A stretch of 20,091 nt of DNA from positions 1 through 20,091 of IMG/VR virus record IMGVR_UViG_3300017782_000312. One strand, 5' to 3'. Positions 5,403 to 13,372 of this stretch are shown here, in pieces; position 1 is the first letter of the stretch, and the number at the start of each line of letters is the position of its first letter. Source of the DNA: a virus. A program made the translations under genes and the position numbers. The notes under the pieces are model-generated. The model was not told where the DNA came from and did no database searches. It was given only the letters and a program-made list of their open reading frames with translations.

Positions 5403-7082
5403 ATGATTAACGAATTTTTAAATATTGGTATTACTCCTAGGGGAAACGCCATAGAGCAAAAGGTAATCTGTCCTAAATGCTCACACACTAGAAAAAACAA
5501 AAAAGATCCTTGCCTATCTATAAACATAGAAAAAGGCGTTTATAACTGCCATAACTGTGGCTGGTCTGGAAATGTACAATTCAAAGAAAAAAAGGAATTT
5601 GTAAAACCTCCAGAGGCTAGAACAGAGTTATCAGATAGGACTATATCTTGGTTTAACAAACGAGGTATTTCTGAGGCTACCTTAGCTCATTGGAATGTAG
5701 GGGAGTCAGTAGAATACTTTCCCCAGGTTCAAAAGAAACGCAAAGCAATCAATTTTAATTATTACAGAGAGGGCGAACTCATCAACTGTAAATATCGAGA
5801 TGCTGAGAAAAACTTTAAAATGGTATCTGGAGCTGAGTTAATATTCTATGGCTTAGATAACATAGCTACTATGGAAAAAATCTACATAGTAGAGGGCGAA
5901 ATGGATGCTCTATCACTACACGAGGCTGGTATATATTCTGTATGCTCAGTACCTAATGGCGCATCTAAAGGAAACCAAAGGCTAGATTATTTAGATAACT
6001 GCTGGGAGTTTTTTAAAGACAAAAAAGAGATAGTTCTCTGTACTGACAACGATCAGCCAGGTTTAGCTCTTAGAAACGAACTAGCCAGGAGGTTTGGTCA
6101 ATACCGCTGTAAGTATATCGAATTTGGCGATTATAAGGATGCTAACGAGGTTTTAACTGAAAAAGGCGCTGAGGTACTTAGAACAGTTTTAAAGACCGCT
6201 AAACACTTTCCACTAGAGGGAGTCGTAAATATTGATGATATTTGGAAAGATGTTTTAAACTATAATGATTATGGTATTAAAAATTACAGCATTGCTTTGG
6301 GTGATAGCGATGATTATTTTAAGGTCGATTTTGAGGGATCTTGGACTGTAGTCACAGGAATACCAAACTCTGGTAAATCCGATGTAGTCGATCAAATAGC
6401 TTGTAATATGGCGGTTAAGTATGGGCATAGGACTGCTTTCTTTGCTCCAGAGTCATTTCCTTATGAGGGACATATAAAACGCCTGGCTAATAAGTTAAAT
6501 GAGAGAAACTGCTCTAATGAGGAATTAAATAAAACTAAAAATTTTATAGAGGAGCATTTCTATTTTATAAAGATTGACCTGGATAATCTAACTCTAGATG
6601 GTATCCTAGATGCTTTTAGAGATTTAGTATTTCAAAAGGGGGTTAATTTATTAGTAATTGATCCCTGGAATATGCTGGACCATTCAGCGCAGCGTGATCA
6701 TTCCTATGTAGGTTTAATGCTTTCTAAAATTACCCAGTTTTGTCAGCAGACAAAGACTCATTTATTCCTAGTTGCACACCCTAGAAAAATGGAATCTAAT
6801 GACAATGGTAATTACAAAGTACCTACTCCCTATGATATTTCTGGATCAAGTGACTTTTTTAATAAAGCCTTTAACTGTATCACAGTATTTAGAAGTCTAG
6901 GCGAAATGACTCAATTTAAATCAGATGCTGTCCAGATACATATCCAGAAAGTAAAACGTAAAGAGAATGGACAACAGGGTAGCTTTACAGTAGCTCCAGA
7001 CTTTAAAGATGGCGGAGTATATAAGACAATAGATGAGAAAAAACAAAGATTCACAGTAGTTAGGGACCAAGTACCTTTTTAG
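5403..7082 (+). CDS. Bifunctional DNA primase-helicase
   Basis: 559 residues with the T7 gp4/Twinkle domain order. A zinc-binding domain has Cys23, Cys26, Cys49 and Cys52 (CPKC and CHNC). The TOPRIM primase core has IVEGEMDAL with Glu164 and Asp168, and CTDNDQPG with Asp215 and Asp217. A DnaB-like helicase has Walker A TGIPNSGKS (318-326), Walker B LLVIDPWN (416-423) and the VAHPRKM segment downstream. It would unwind the phage fork and make primers. The length matches the family and all key residues are present. The ATG at 5403 follows the A-rich AACAAACAAACAACAAACCAA leader. The upstream initiator probably loads it. No DNA polymerase gene is in the window, so the phage either uses the host enzyme or encodes one elsewhere. 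Confidence 0.93.
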   Translation: MINEFLNIGITPRGNAIEQKVICPKCSHTRKNKKDPCLSINIEKGVYNCHNCGWSGNVQFKEKKEFVKPPEARTELSDRTISWFNKRGISEATLAHWNVGESVEYFPQVQKKRKAINFNYYREGELINCKYRDAEKNFKMVSGAELIFYGLDNIATMEKIYIVEGEMDALSLHEAGIYSVCSVPNGASKGNQRLDYLDNCWEFFKDKKEIVLCTDNDQPGLALRNELARRFGQYRCKYIEFGDYKDANEVLTEKGAEVLRTVLKTAKHFPLEGVVNIDDIWKDVLNYNDYGIKNYSIALGDSDDYFKVDFEGSWTVVTGIPNSGKSDVVDQIACNMAVKYGHRTAFFAPESFPYEGHIKRLANKLNERNCSNEELNKTKNFIEEHFYFIKIDLDNLTLDGILDAFRDLVFQKGVNLLVIDPWNMLDHSAQRDHSYVGLMLSKITQFCQQTKTHLFLVAHPRKMESNDNGNYKVPTPYDISGSSDFFNKAFNCITVFRSLGEMTQFKSDAVQIHIQKVKRKENGQQGSFTVAPDFKDGGVYKTIDEKKQRFTVVRDQVPF

Positions 7083-7084
7083 TT

Positions 7085-7711
7085 ATGCAGTTAAATTTGT
7101 TTGGGTTTGAAAAATTGAAAAAATGTAATACTTGTAATGAAATTAAAACAATTAAAAATTTTAGTTTTTATAAAAGTTATGGTTTTTATCATGAATGTAA
7201 AAATTGCAAAAATACTAGAGGAAAAAAATATTATCATTCAAATAAAAATATGATAAGTTTATATTATAAAAATTATTATAGTAGAAATAAAAAAACTATA
7301 AATGAAAAAAGAAAAAATATTTTAAACAAAAAATTAAAAACTGATAATTTATTTTTGATAAAACATAGAACTAGACAAGCGATTAGTGATGGTTTTTTTA
7401 GATTAAAAAAATATAAAAAATTAAAAACAAATAAAATTTTAGGTGCTGACTGGAATACTATAAAAAAACATATTGAAAATCAATTTACCGATAATATGTC
7501 TTGGGATAATTTTGATCAGATTCACATAGATCACAAAATCCCTTTAGCAGCAGCATCCACAGAGTTTGAGGTTATAGCCTTAAATCATTACACTAATTTG
7601 CAGCCATTGTGGGCAGAGGATAACTTGAAAAAATCAGATAAATACGATCCAGAGGATTTTAAAAAATATATGGACTGGTATAGTAAAAATGTAAAATCAG
7701 ATTTAGATTAA
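7085..7711 (+). CDS. HNH endonuclease with N-terminal zinc ribbon
   Basis: 208 residues. An N-terminal zinc ribbon is visible (CNTC at 14-17, CKNC at 38-41). A Lys/Asn/Tyr-rich middle follows, then a C-terminal HNH nuclease core: IHIDHKIPL with Asp149 and His150, LNHYTNLQPLW with Asn171, and DNLKKSDK with Asn180. Free-standing phage proteins of this type are often homing endonucleases, though some assist packaging. It starts 2 bases after the helicase stop and shares one base with the next gene (TAATG). Composition is odd: about 34 G/C in 240 bases at 7141-7380 (near 14%), against close to 38% in its last 150 bases and in neighbouring genes. This suggests a foreign or chimeric N-terminal part. 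Confidence 0.82.
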   Translation: MQLNLFGFEKLKKCNTCNEIKTIKNFSFYKSYGFYHECKNCKNTRGKKYYHSNKNMISLYYKNYYSRNKKTINEKRKNILNKKLKTDNLFLIKHRTRQAISDGFFRLKKYKKLKTNKILGADWNTIKKHIENQFTDNMSWDNFDQIHIDHKIPLAAASTEFEVIALNHYTNLQPLWAEDNLKKSDKYDPEDFKKYMDWYSKNVKSDLD

Positions 7712-8451
7712 TGACTATAAAAATATCAGAGCGAGATCATTTACTAGCCAAATGGGTGGCTATTATCAAATCATATAGCGTAGGCTGTACTGACACTAAA
7801 AACAGTCAAAACTTTTTCGAGGGTAAAGAGCATCTCTACAGATCCTATTTAGGTATGCTAGGAGAGGTAGGGTTTGCTAGATACAGCGGTCTAAAAATGA
7901 ATATTGATACCATAGGAGTAGGCGATGATGGAACTGATTTTGACTATGGGATCCAGGTAAAATGCTCTGATGCTAAAAACAAACCAAACCTAATGTTTCC
8001 TGTGACTCAGTACAAACGCAAACACGCTGAGTATTATATTCTCACCTGGTATAAAAACCAAATGCTAGAATTTGTAGGATACACTACCAGAGGTTACATA
8101 GACAACAATCACAAATTAAAAAATTATGGTTATGGCGATACTGTATTTGTATCTCATAATGAATTAAAACCAATACAAACACTTGAAATATTAGAAACTA
8201 TGCCAAAAAAACAAAAATACAAACAGCCAACAATTAACACCCAGGAGGAGCATTATAAGGCGTTTAAATGGTGCGATGAGAATAATATTAGGATTTATCC
8301 AAAACCTAGAGATGGACAGTTTATCCTAGTTTATACAGTAGATGGCGTAGCTCATACAACTAACAAGCTACACAATCCTAAAGACTATCAGCAAGCTATC
8401 TGGGATTTTTACCTATTTTTGTATAATAAATTAAACAATGGTTCAAATTGA
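7711..8451 (+). CDS. PD-(D/E)XK-like nuclease or restriction-like protein
   Basis: 246 residues. Residues 45-90 show the layout of a PD-(D/E)XK core: GMLGEVGFARYSG with Glu52, GDDGTDF with Asp73 and Asp76, then IQVKC with Gln82 and Lys84. The following segment YYILTWYKN is the usual next strand. The C-terminal 70 residues (from about 175) look like a separate helical/beta module. No exact family is recognised. Candidate roles are degradation of host DNA, recombination, or a restriction-type nuclease working with the methyltransferase two genes downstream. It shares one base with the HNH gene and overlaps the next small gene by 14 bases. Confidence 0.65.
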   Translation: MTIKISERDHLLAKWVAIIKSYSVGCTDTKNSQNFFEGKEHLYRSYLGMLGEVGFARYSGLKMNIDTIGVGDDGTDFDYGIQVKCSDAKNKPNLMFPVTQYKRKHAEYYILTWYKNQMLEFVGYTTRGYIDNNHKLKNYGYGDTVFVSHNELKPIQTLEILETMPKKQKYKQPTINTQEEHYKAFKWCDENNIRIYPKPRDGQFILVYTVDGVAHTTNKLHNPKDYQQAIWDFYLFLYNKLNNGSN

Positions 8452-8602
8452 TTTTTTTCCGATCTATGGAGTTATGGTAGGAATAAACTACTCTAATGAG
8501 GAAATCGAAATGATAGAGGTTGTAGCGGATGACAAAAGGCACACACTACAATTTTTTATTTTTTTATTTGGATTTAATATACATTGGTTTACAAATAATT
8601 AG
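8438..8602 (+). CDS. Small hydrophobic protein, 54 aa
   Basis: An ATG at 8438 (14 bases inside the upstream gene, different frame) opens 54 codons to TAG at 8600-8602. The product begins MVQIDFFPIYGVMVGINY. It has a charged middle (NEEIEMIEVVADDKRH) and ends in a strongly hydrophobic stretch LQFFIFLFGFNIHWF (residues 37-51), possibly a membrane-associated helix. I recall similar small proteins in flavobacterial phages but no function. It ends 11 bases before the methyltransferase gene. Confidence 0.6.
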   Translation: MVQIDFFPIYGVMVGINYSNEEIEMIEVVADDKRHTLQFFIFLFGFNIHWFTNN

Positions 8603-8613
8603 AAGCAAACAAT

Positions 8614-9747
8614 ATGGCAAACAAAAAGGTAAACATTTCGGCTATAAAGCCAAATGAGGAAAATCCACGTTTTATAACTGACTCAAAGTTTAAAAAACTG
8701 GTAAAATCAATTAAAGAATTTCCAGAAATGCTAGAAACTCGCCCATTAGTAGTGGATGAGGATATGGTGGTACTAGGCGGAAATATGCGCCTCAAAGCAT
8801 TAAAATCAGCTGGAGTTTTTGAGGTTCCTGTACATCAAATTAAAGGATGGACAGAGGACCAGAAAAAAGAATTTATTATAAAAGATAACTTAGGTTATGG
8901 AGAGTGGGACTGGGATATAGTTGCTAATGATTGGGATTTAGATAAACTTACTGATTGGGGTTTAGATTTACCAGATTTTCCACAGCTTGAACCAGAGGCA
9001 GAGGAGGATGATTATGAGGAGCCAGATGATCTGCAAGTGGATGTAGTATTGGGCGATTTAATAGAGATTGGAGAGCATAGATTATTATGTGGTGATTCTA
9101 CAGATTCAGATCAAGTTGCTAAACTAATGGATGGAAAAAAAGCTGATATGGTTTTTACTGATCCGCCTTATAATGTATCCTTTAATGGTAGAAGTGGAAA
9201 GTTTGATGTAATAAAAAATGATAATTTAGCTGAGAGTGATTTTGAAAATTTAATTAATGGATTTGTTTCTATATTAAACTTGTTAAATCCAAAAAGCTAC
9301 TATGTATGGTGTAACTGGAAGTTTTATAGCATATTACAATCCAAATTAGAATTTAAGGCTTGTATCGTTTGGGCAAAAAATGTTTTTGGATTAGGACAGG
9401 GATATAGGCACCAACACGAATTTTGCCTTTTTAATGGTAAACTCGATGATGGCATTAAAAACGAAAGTGATTTATGGGAAATAAAAAAGGATTCTAATTA
9501 TATGCACCCTACACAAAAACCAACAGAGTTGGCATCTAGAGCATTTAAAAACCACAAAAAAAGTAAAAATATTGTTGATTTATTTTGTGGCTCTGGCTCT
9601 ACAATGGTAGCAGCTCATCAGCTTGATAGAATTTGCTATGGTATGGAACTTGATCCTAAATATTGTCAAGTTATAATAGATAGGATGCAAAAATTAGATT
9701 CTACTTTAGAAATCAAAATAAACGGAAAAGAATATAAAAACCTATAA
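8614..9747 (+). CDS. ParB-like domain fused to DNA methyltransferase
   Basis: 377 residues. Residues 5-75 are a ParB/Srx-like N-terminal domain (NPRFITDSKFKKLVKSI; VVLGGNMRLKALKSAG at 52-67). After an acidic linker (about 125-140) comes a beta-class amino-methyltransferase. The catalytic DPPY motif (183-186) precedes the SAM-binding FCGSGST motif (324-330), with HPTQKP (298-303) between them, which is the N6-adenine/N4-cytosine order. This fusion is common in phages. It would methylate phage DNA, probably as protection against host restriction; the ParB part may add DNA binding. The ATG at 8614 follows GCAAACAAT. From about 9160 the DNA appears somewhat more AT-rich than the N-terminal half. 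It is the last gene before the early/late boundary. Confidence 0.9.
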   Translation: MANKKVNISAIKPNEENPRFITDSKFKKLVKSIKEFPEMLETRPLVVDEDMVVLGGNMRLKALKSAGVFEVPVHQIKGWTEDQKKEFIIKDNLGYGEWDWDIVANDWDLDKLTDWGLDLPDFPQLEPEAEEDDYEEPDDLQVDVVLGDLIEIGEHRLLCGDSTDSDQVAKLMDGKKADMVFTDPPYNVSFNGRSGKFDVIKNDNLAESDFENLINGFVSILNLLNPKSYYVWCNWKFYSILQSKLEFKACIVWAKNVFGLGQGYRHQHEFCLFNGKLDDGIKNESDLWEIKKDSNYMHPTQKPTELASRAFKNHKKSKNIVDLFCGSGSTMVAAHQLDRICYGMELDPKYCQVIIDRMQKLDSTLEIKINGKEYKNL

Positions 9748-9768
9748 CGTTCTTTTAGTAAACAAAAG

Positions 9769-9791
9769 TTAGCTAATCAGTCACAGCTAAT
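9769..9791. repeat. Short inverted/direct repeat before the switch terminator
   Basis: TTAGCT (9769-9774) and AGCTAA (9785-9790) are inverted repeats with a 10-base gap; AGCTAAT also repeats directly at 9771 and 9785. It lies between the methyltransferase stop and the late promoter. It could be an operator or an extra hairpin; function unknown. Confidence 0.35.
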
Positions 9792-9798
9792 AATCATT

Positions 9799-9829
9799 AA
9801 AACGTAGTTTGTATAGGTTCTGCGTTTTT
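9799..9829 (+). terminator. Terminator of the early region
   Basis: AAAACGTAG (9799-9807) pairs with CTGCGTTTT (9820-9828) over 9 bp with one wobble and a 12-base loop, ending in five T. It closes the early operon, and its loop holds the -33 box of the late promoter. Confidence 0.75.
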
Positions 9830-9840
9830 ATATAATTTTG
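9808..9840 (+). promoter_or_regulatory. Late promoter for terminase, probably leaderless
   Basis: TTTG (9808-9811), a 21-bp spacer, then TAATTTTG (9833-9840), a perfect match to the Bacteroidetes consensus. The terminase ATG at 9845 is only 4 bases after the box, about where transcription should begin, so the mRNA is probably leaderless. Confidence 0.8.
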
Positions 9841-9844
9841 CAAT

Positions 9845-10219
9845 ATGGAAAAATCAACAAAATCCAACACAGATTTTAAAAAAAAGGCATTTCAAGAGGC
9901 GTATAAGAAAGCGTTTGGTAATGTTACTCAGAGCTGTAATGCTATTGGAATAGATCGCAGCACTTATTATGATTGGATTAAAAAGGATGCAAAATTTAAA
10001 AAGCAAATAGAGGAGCTTGAGCCAGAGGAAAGGTTTATGGACTTCTTAGAAAGCAAACTGGTCGAAAGGATAAACAAAGGGGATACTACATCTATAATTT
10101 TTGCGCTTAAAACAAAAGCCAAAAAACGAGGTTATGTTGAACGCCAGGAGATAGAACACTCATCAAATGTAGAAACAGATATAGTTTTTGAAATCCACGA
10201 AAGAGAAAAAGAATCTTAA
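9845..10219 (+). CDS. Terminase small subunit
   Basis: 124 residues. An N-terminal helix-turn-helix (about residues 25-46: GNVTQSCNAIGIDRSTYYDW) is followed by a helical region. The conserved stretch IIFALKTKAKKRGYVER (about 84-100) is typical of phage small terminases that read the packaging site and hand DNA to the large subunit. Size and position directly before the large subunit fit. The start ATG is 4 bases after a perfect -7 box. The gene overlaps the large subunit by 32 bases. Confidence 0.82.
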   Translation: MEKSTKSNTDFKKKAFQEAYKKAFGNVTQSCNAIGIDRSTYYDWIKKDAKFKKQIEELEPEERFMDFLESKLVERINKGDTTSIIFALKTKAKKRGYVERQEIEHSSNVETDIVFEIHEREKES

Positions 10220-11384
10220 AGCAAACGTACAGCTAAAGCACTTACTAAATTGTAAGAAGCGTTTTGCTGTATTACAGGGGGGAACTCGTTCTGGTAAAAC
10301 CTATGCTGTTTGCCAATATATAGCCTATTTAATAAGAACTGAAACTCAGCCACTAGTTATATCGGTTATTAGAAAAACACTGCCAGCACTAAAAGCATCG
10401 GTGCAAAGAGATCTTATACAGATCCTAGAGGATATGGGTACATATTATGCTGGCGTACACAACAAGGCAGAGAATACATTTCGCTACAAAAATCATTTGA
10501 TAGAATTTCTAAGCGTTGATGAGCCACAGAAAATTAGAGGGAGGAAAAGATCTCTAGCTTTTTTAAATGAGGCAAATGAATTAAACCTTGAGGATTTTCG
10601 CCAGATCAATATGCGATGTACAGGAATAAGAGAAAATATGCCAGCTATGATATTAGATTTTAACCCATCAGATGTTACGCATTGGATCTATGATGAGGTG
10701 ATACCTAGGGAGGATGCTGATACCTGGATTACTACTTATAAGGATAATTTACATTTATCTGAGGACTTAGTATATGAAATAGAGCGCATGAAAGAGCGTG
10801 ATCCAGATTATTGGCGTGTATATGGTGAGGGATTACAGGCATACTATTCTAAAAGGCAAATATTTTCTAATTGGGAGTTTATAGATTACAAAGATTTTCC
10901 AGATACAGATAATATTTATCTAGGGTTAGATTTCGGATATAGCAACGATCCCCTGGCGATTTGCGAAGTAAGGAAAGTTAATTCAAAGCTATATGTTCAC
11001 GAGCTATGCTATAAGCTAGGTATGACAAACAGCGATGCTATTAATTTTTTAGTAGATCAAAAACAAGATGATAAAATATTGTATTACGATGCAGCGGAGC
11101 CAAAATCTGGAGAGGATTTACGCAGAGGTGGTTTAATGGCTAAAGCAGCAGTAAAAGGGCAAGGATCAGTTAATGCTGGTATTAGTTTGCTAAAAGAATA
11201 TGATATGGTATTATCGAAAGAATCAACAAATTTTATAAAAGAATACCATAGCTATTACTGGGATCAGCTAAAGGATGGAACTATAGTAAACAAGCCAGTA
11301 GATAAAAATAATCACCTCATGGATGCCCTTAGATATTGCGTTTATAGCGCTTATGGTAAAGCGGTGGATTTCTTTGTAATATAA
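10188..11384 (+). CDS. Terminase large subunit
   Basis: 398 residues, the usual length for the PBSX-type large terminase. ATPase domain: Walker A GGTRSGKT (31-38), Walker B region SLAFLNEANEL (122-132) and DFNP (157-160). Nuclease domain: LGLDFGYSNDP with Asp248, YYDAAEP with Asp301, and NHLMDALRY with Asp379. It forms the motor that pumps and cuts DNA at the portal. The start is a TTG at 10188: an in-frame TAG lies at 10182-10184, and no in-frame ATG or GTG suited to initiation precedes the P-loop. The start lies inside the small-subunit gene, so translation is probably coupled. Confidence 0.93.
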   Translation: MKSTKEKKNLKANVQLKHLLNCKKRFAVLQGGTRSGKTYAVCQYIAYLIRTETQPLVISVIRKTLPALKASVQRDLIQILEDMGTYYAGVHNKAENTFRYKNHLIEFLSVDEPQKIRGRKRSLAFLNEANELNLEDFRQINMRCTGIRENMPAMILDFNPSDVTHWIYDEVIPREDADTWITTYKDNLHLSEDLVYEIERMKERDPDYWRVYGEGLQAYYSKRQIFSNWEFIDYKDFPDTDNIYLGLDFGYSNDPLAICEVRKVNSKLYVHELCYKLGMTNSDAINFLVDQKQDDKILYYDAAEPKSGEDLRRGGLMAKAAVKGQGSVNAGISLLKEYDMVLSKESTNFIKEYHSYYWDQLKDGTIVNKPVDKNNHLMDALRYCVYSAYGKAVDFFVI

Positions 11385-11388
11385 TTAC

Positions 11389-11396
11389 TATTTTTG
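11389..11396 (+). promoter_or_regulatory. Possible -7 promoter box before portal
   Basis: TATTTTTG matches TAnnTTTG exactly, between the terminase stop and the portal ATG at 11420. No TTTG is found at the right upstream distance, so this may be a weak internal promoter or chance in AT-rich DNA. Confidence 0.35.
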
Positions 11397-11419
11397 TATA
11401 ATTAAAATTTTCGTATTGG

Positions 11420-13372
11420 ATGGCTAGTTTCTTAGATAGATTCAAAAACCTTGTTTCTAAAAGCGCACAAAAAACTCATTTAGACTTCAACAAAGCAGTC
11501 TATAATTACTTAGGCGATACTCTGGTTTGGAATCCAGAGAATGATGATACCTACATAGATAAAGGCTATAGATACAACGCTACTATCTACTCGCTTATAA
11601 ATCTGATCACTAAGTCAGCGACTAACATACCATTCCAGATATACGAAATAAAAAAGGAAAACGACCTAAAAAGATATAAAGCACTTACTACTGGAGAGTT
11701 TAATTCCAATACAGTACTCCAGGCTAAGATGCTACAGAAAAAAGCGCTGGTAGAACTAGAGGACACCGAACTCCACCAACTTCTAGATCGTCCTAACCCA
11801 GCGCAATCATACAACTCCTGGATTTCAGAGATAATAGCTTTCGGTAAACTTACTGGAAACCGATATATCTATGGGATAGGACCAGATACTGGTGCTGGAG
11901 TTGGTAAATACAAGGAGCTGTACATATTGCCATCTCAGAAAGTAGAGATTAATTCTGGCGGTATTATGGAGCCAGTAAAAGAGTACACGCTAGAGTACAA
12001 CGGAACGTACAGAATCCCAGCAGAGGAGGTATGCCACATCAAAGATCCAAACCTCTACTATGATGGCACAGGATCACACCTTTATGGTATGTCACCGCTC
12101 AAGGCTGGACTCAGAGTAATGGATGCTAATAACCAGGCACTAACTACTGGCGTAAAGTATTTACAGAATCAAACTGCTAGAGGTATCCTAATGTCTGATG
12201 AGGGTGATCTAAACGAGGTACAGGCTAAACAGTTAAAGGATAAATTCCGCCAACAATACCAGGGCAGCGACAATGCTGGGGATGTAATCATTACGCCTAA
12301 GAAATTAAGCTGGGTAAACTTTGGACTAAACGCATCTGATCTATCATTAATAGAGCAATACAACGCCACTATTAAAGATCTATGTAATATCTATAATGTA
12401 CCAGTACAGCTGCTAAACAATACAGACAGTACTACTTACAACAATATGAGAGAGGCTAAAAAGGCACTCTATCAAAATGCTGTTATTCCAGAACTAAACA
12501 AAATCAGAGATGAGCTGAATAGATGGCTATCACCACAGTATGGCGATAAAATCTATATCGACTTTGACTATAGCGCTATCCCAGAACTCCAGGAGGAAAT
12601 GGACAAGGTGGTAGGGCAAATGAGTCAAGCCTGGTGGATTACGCCAAACGAAAAAAGAGCGGCTATGTCTTATGGTATGGATGATGATAATGATAACCTA
12701 AATGACTACTATGTACCAGCTAATCTATTACCTATTGGAGGTGAGATTATACCAGAATCCGAGCCAAAGAGTTTGGACCTTGATATAAGTAAACTATTCA
12801 AGTCAGCTGTGATTAATACAGTTGATACATACACTACCATAGAGGAGGCTCAAGCCAGAGCTATAGAGATGGGCGGTACTGGATACCACGAACACCTATT
12901 CAATGGCTCTACTGTTTATATGCCATTTGCTACTCACGCTGAGTATGAGGCAGCTAAAAACAATCGCCTGGATGAGTTCTATGCAGCTCAAAGGAGAGAG
13001 GCTGGCAATAATGAGGAAATAGACTACAATGCTATAGAAACAAAAGAGGAAACCTACAAAGACTATCCCCAGGGTGCTACTAATAACGCCAGGAGGATGA
13101 TTGAGTGGAGAGATAAATATGGCAGAGATGAGGTAACAGCTGGCACGCCCACAGGATGGACCAGAGCCTCACAATTAGCTAACAGAGAGGCGCTCTCATT
13201 ATCAACTGTCAAGAGGGTTAATAGCTTTTTAGCACGCCATAAGGATAATGCTAAAATAGATCCTAAGTTTAAAGATACGCCCTGGAAAGATAAAGGCTAT
13301 GTAGCCTATAATCTTTGGGGGGGAGCTGCTATGGTATCCTGGGCAAAAAGAATCTCAGAAAATGAGGGATAA
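11420..13372 (+). CDS. Portal protein with two C-terminal extension domains
   Basis: 650 residues; typical HK97-type portals are about 380-450. Residues about 30-430 are the portal: the N-terminal region ATIYSLINLITKSATNIPFQ, ELHQLLDRPNP, YGMSPLKAGL, and a late segment with YNVPVQLLN and NNMREAKKALYQNAVIPEL. The portal is the dodecameric ring at the capsid vertex through which DNA passes. Residues about 469-510 then form a small domain (IEEAQARAIEMGGTGYHEH, VYMPFATHAEY). Residues 545-650 form another (NARRMIEWRDKYG, GWTRASQLANREALSL, NSFLARHKDNAKI, YVAYNLWGGAAMVSWAKR). I recall both as accessory domains in other phage structural proteins, with no known function. The stop shares one base with the next ATG. 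Confidence 0.88.
   Translation: MASFLDRFKNLVSKSAQKTHLDFNKAVYNYLGDTLVWNPENDDTYIDKGYRYNATIYSLINLITKSATNIPFQIYEIKKENDLKRYKALTTGEFNSNTVLQAKMLQKKALVELEDTELHQLLDRPNPAQSYNSWISEIIAFGKLTGNRYIYGIGPDTGAGVGKYKELYILPSQKVEINSGGIMEPVKEYTLEYNGTYRIPAEEVCHIKDPNLYYDGTGSHLYGMSPLKAGLRVMDANNQALTTGVKYLQNQTARGILMSDEGDLNEVQAKQLKDKFRQQYQGSDNAGDVIITPKKLSWVNFGLNASDLSLIEQYNATIKDLCNIYNVPVQLLNNTDSTTYNNMREAKKALYQNAVIPELNKIRDELNRWLSPQYGDKIYIDFDYSAIPELQEEMDKVVGQMSQAWWITPNEKRAAMSYGMDDDNDNLNDYYVPANLLPIGGEIIPESEPKSLDLDISKLFKSAVINTVDTYTTIEEAQARAIEMGGTGYHEHLFNGSTVYMPFATHAEYEAAKNNRLDEFYAAQRREAGNNEEIDYNAIETKEETYKDYPQGATNNARRMIEWRDKYGRDEVTAGTPTGWTRASQLANREALSLSTVKRVNSFLARHKDNAKIDPKFKDTPWKDKGYVAYNLWGGAAMVSWAKRISENEG

Noticed and set aside
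8567-8597. Promoter for the methyltransferase gene
   Set aside because: A TTTG is present, but nothing resembling TAnnTTTG occurs 19-21 bp downstream.
11587-11814. Minus-strand open frame inside the portal gene (also 12169-12369 and similar ones elsewhere)
   Set aside because: Low-complexity products, no upstream signals, and complete overlap with conserved + strand genes.
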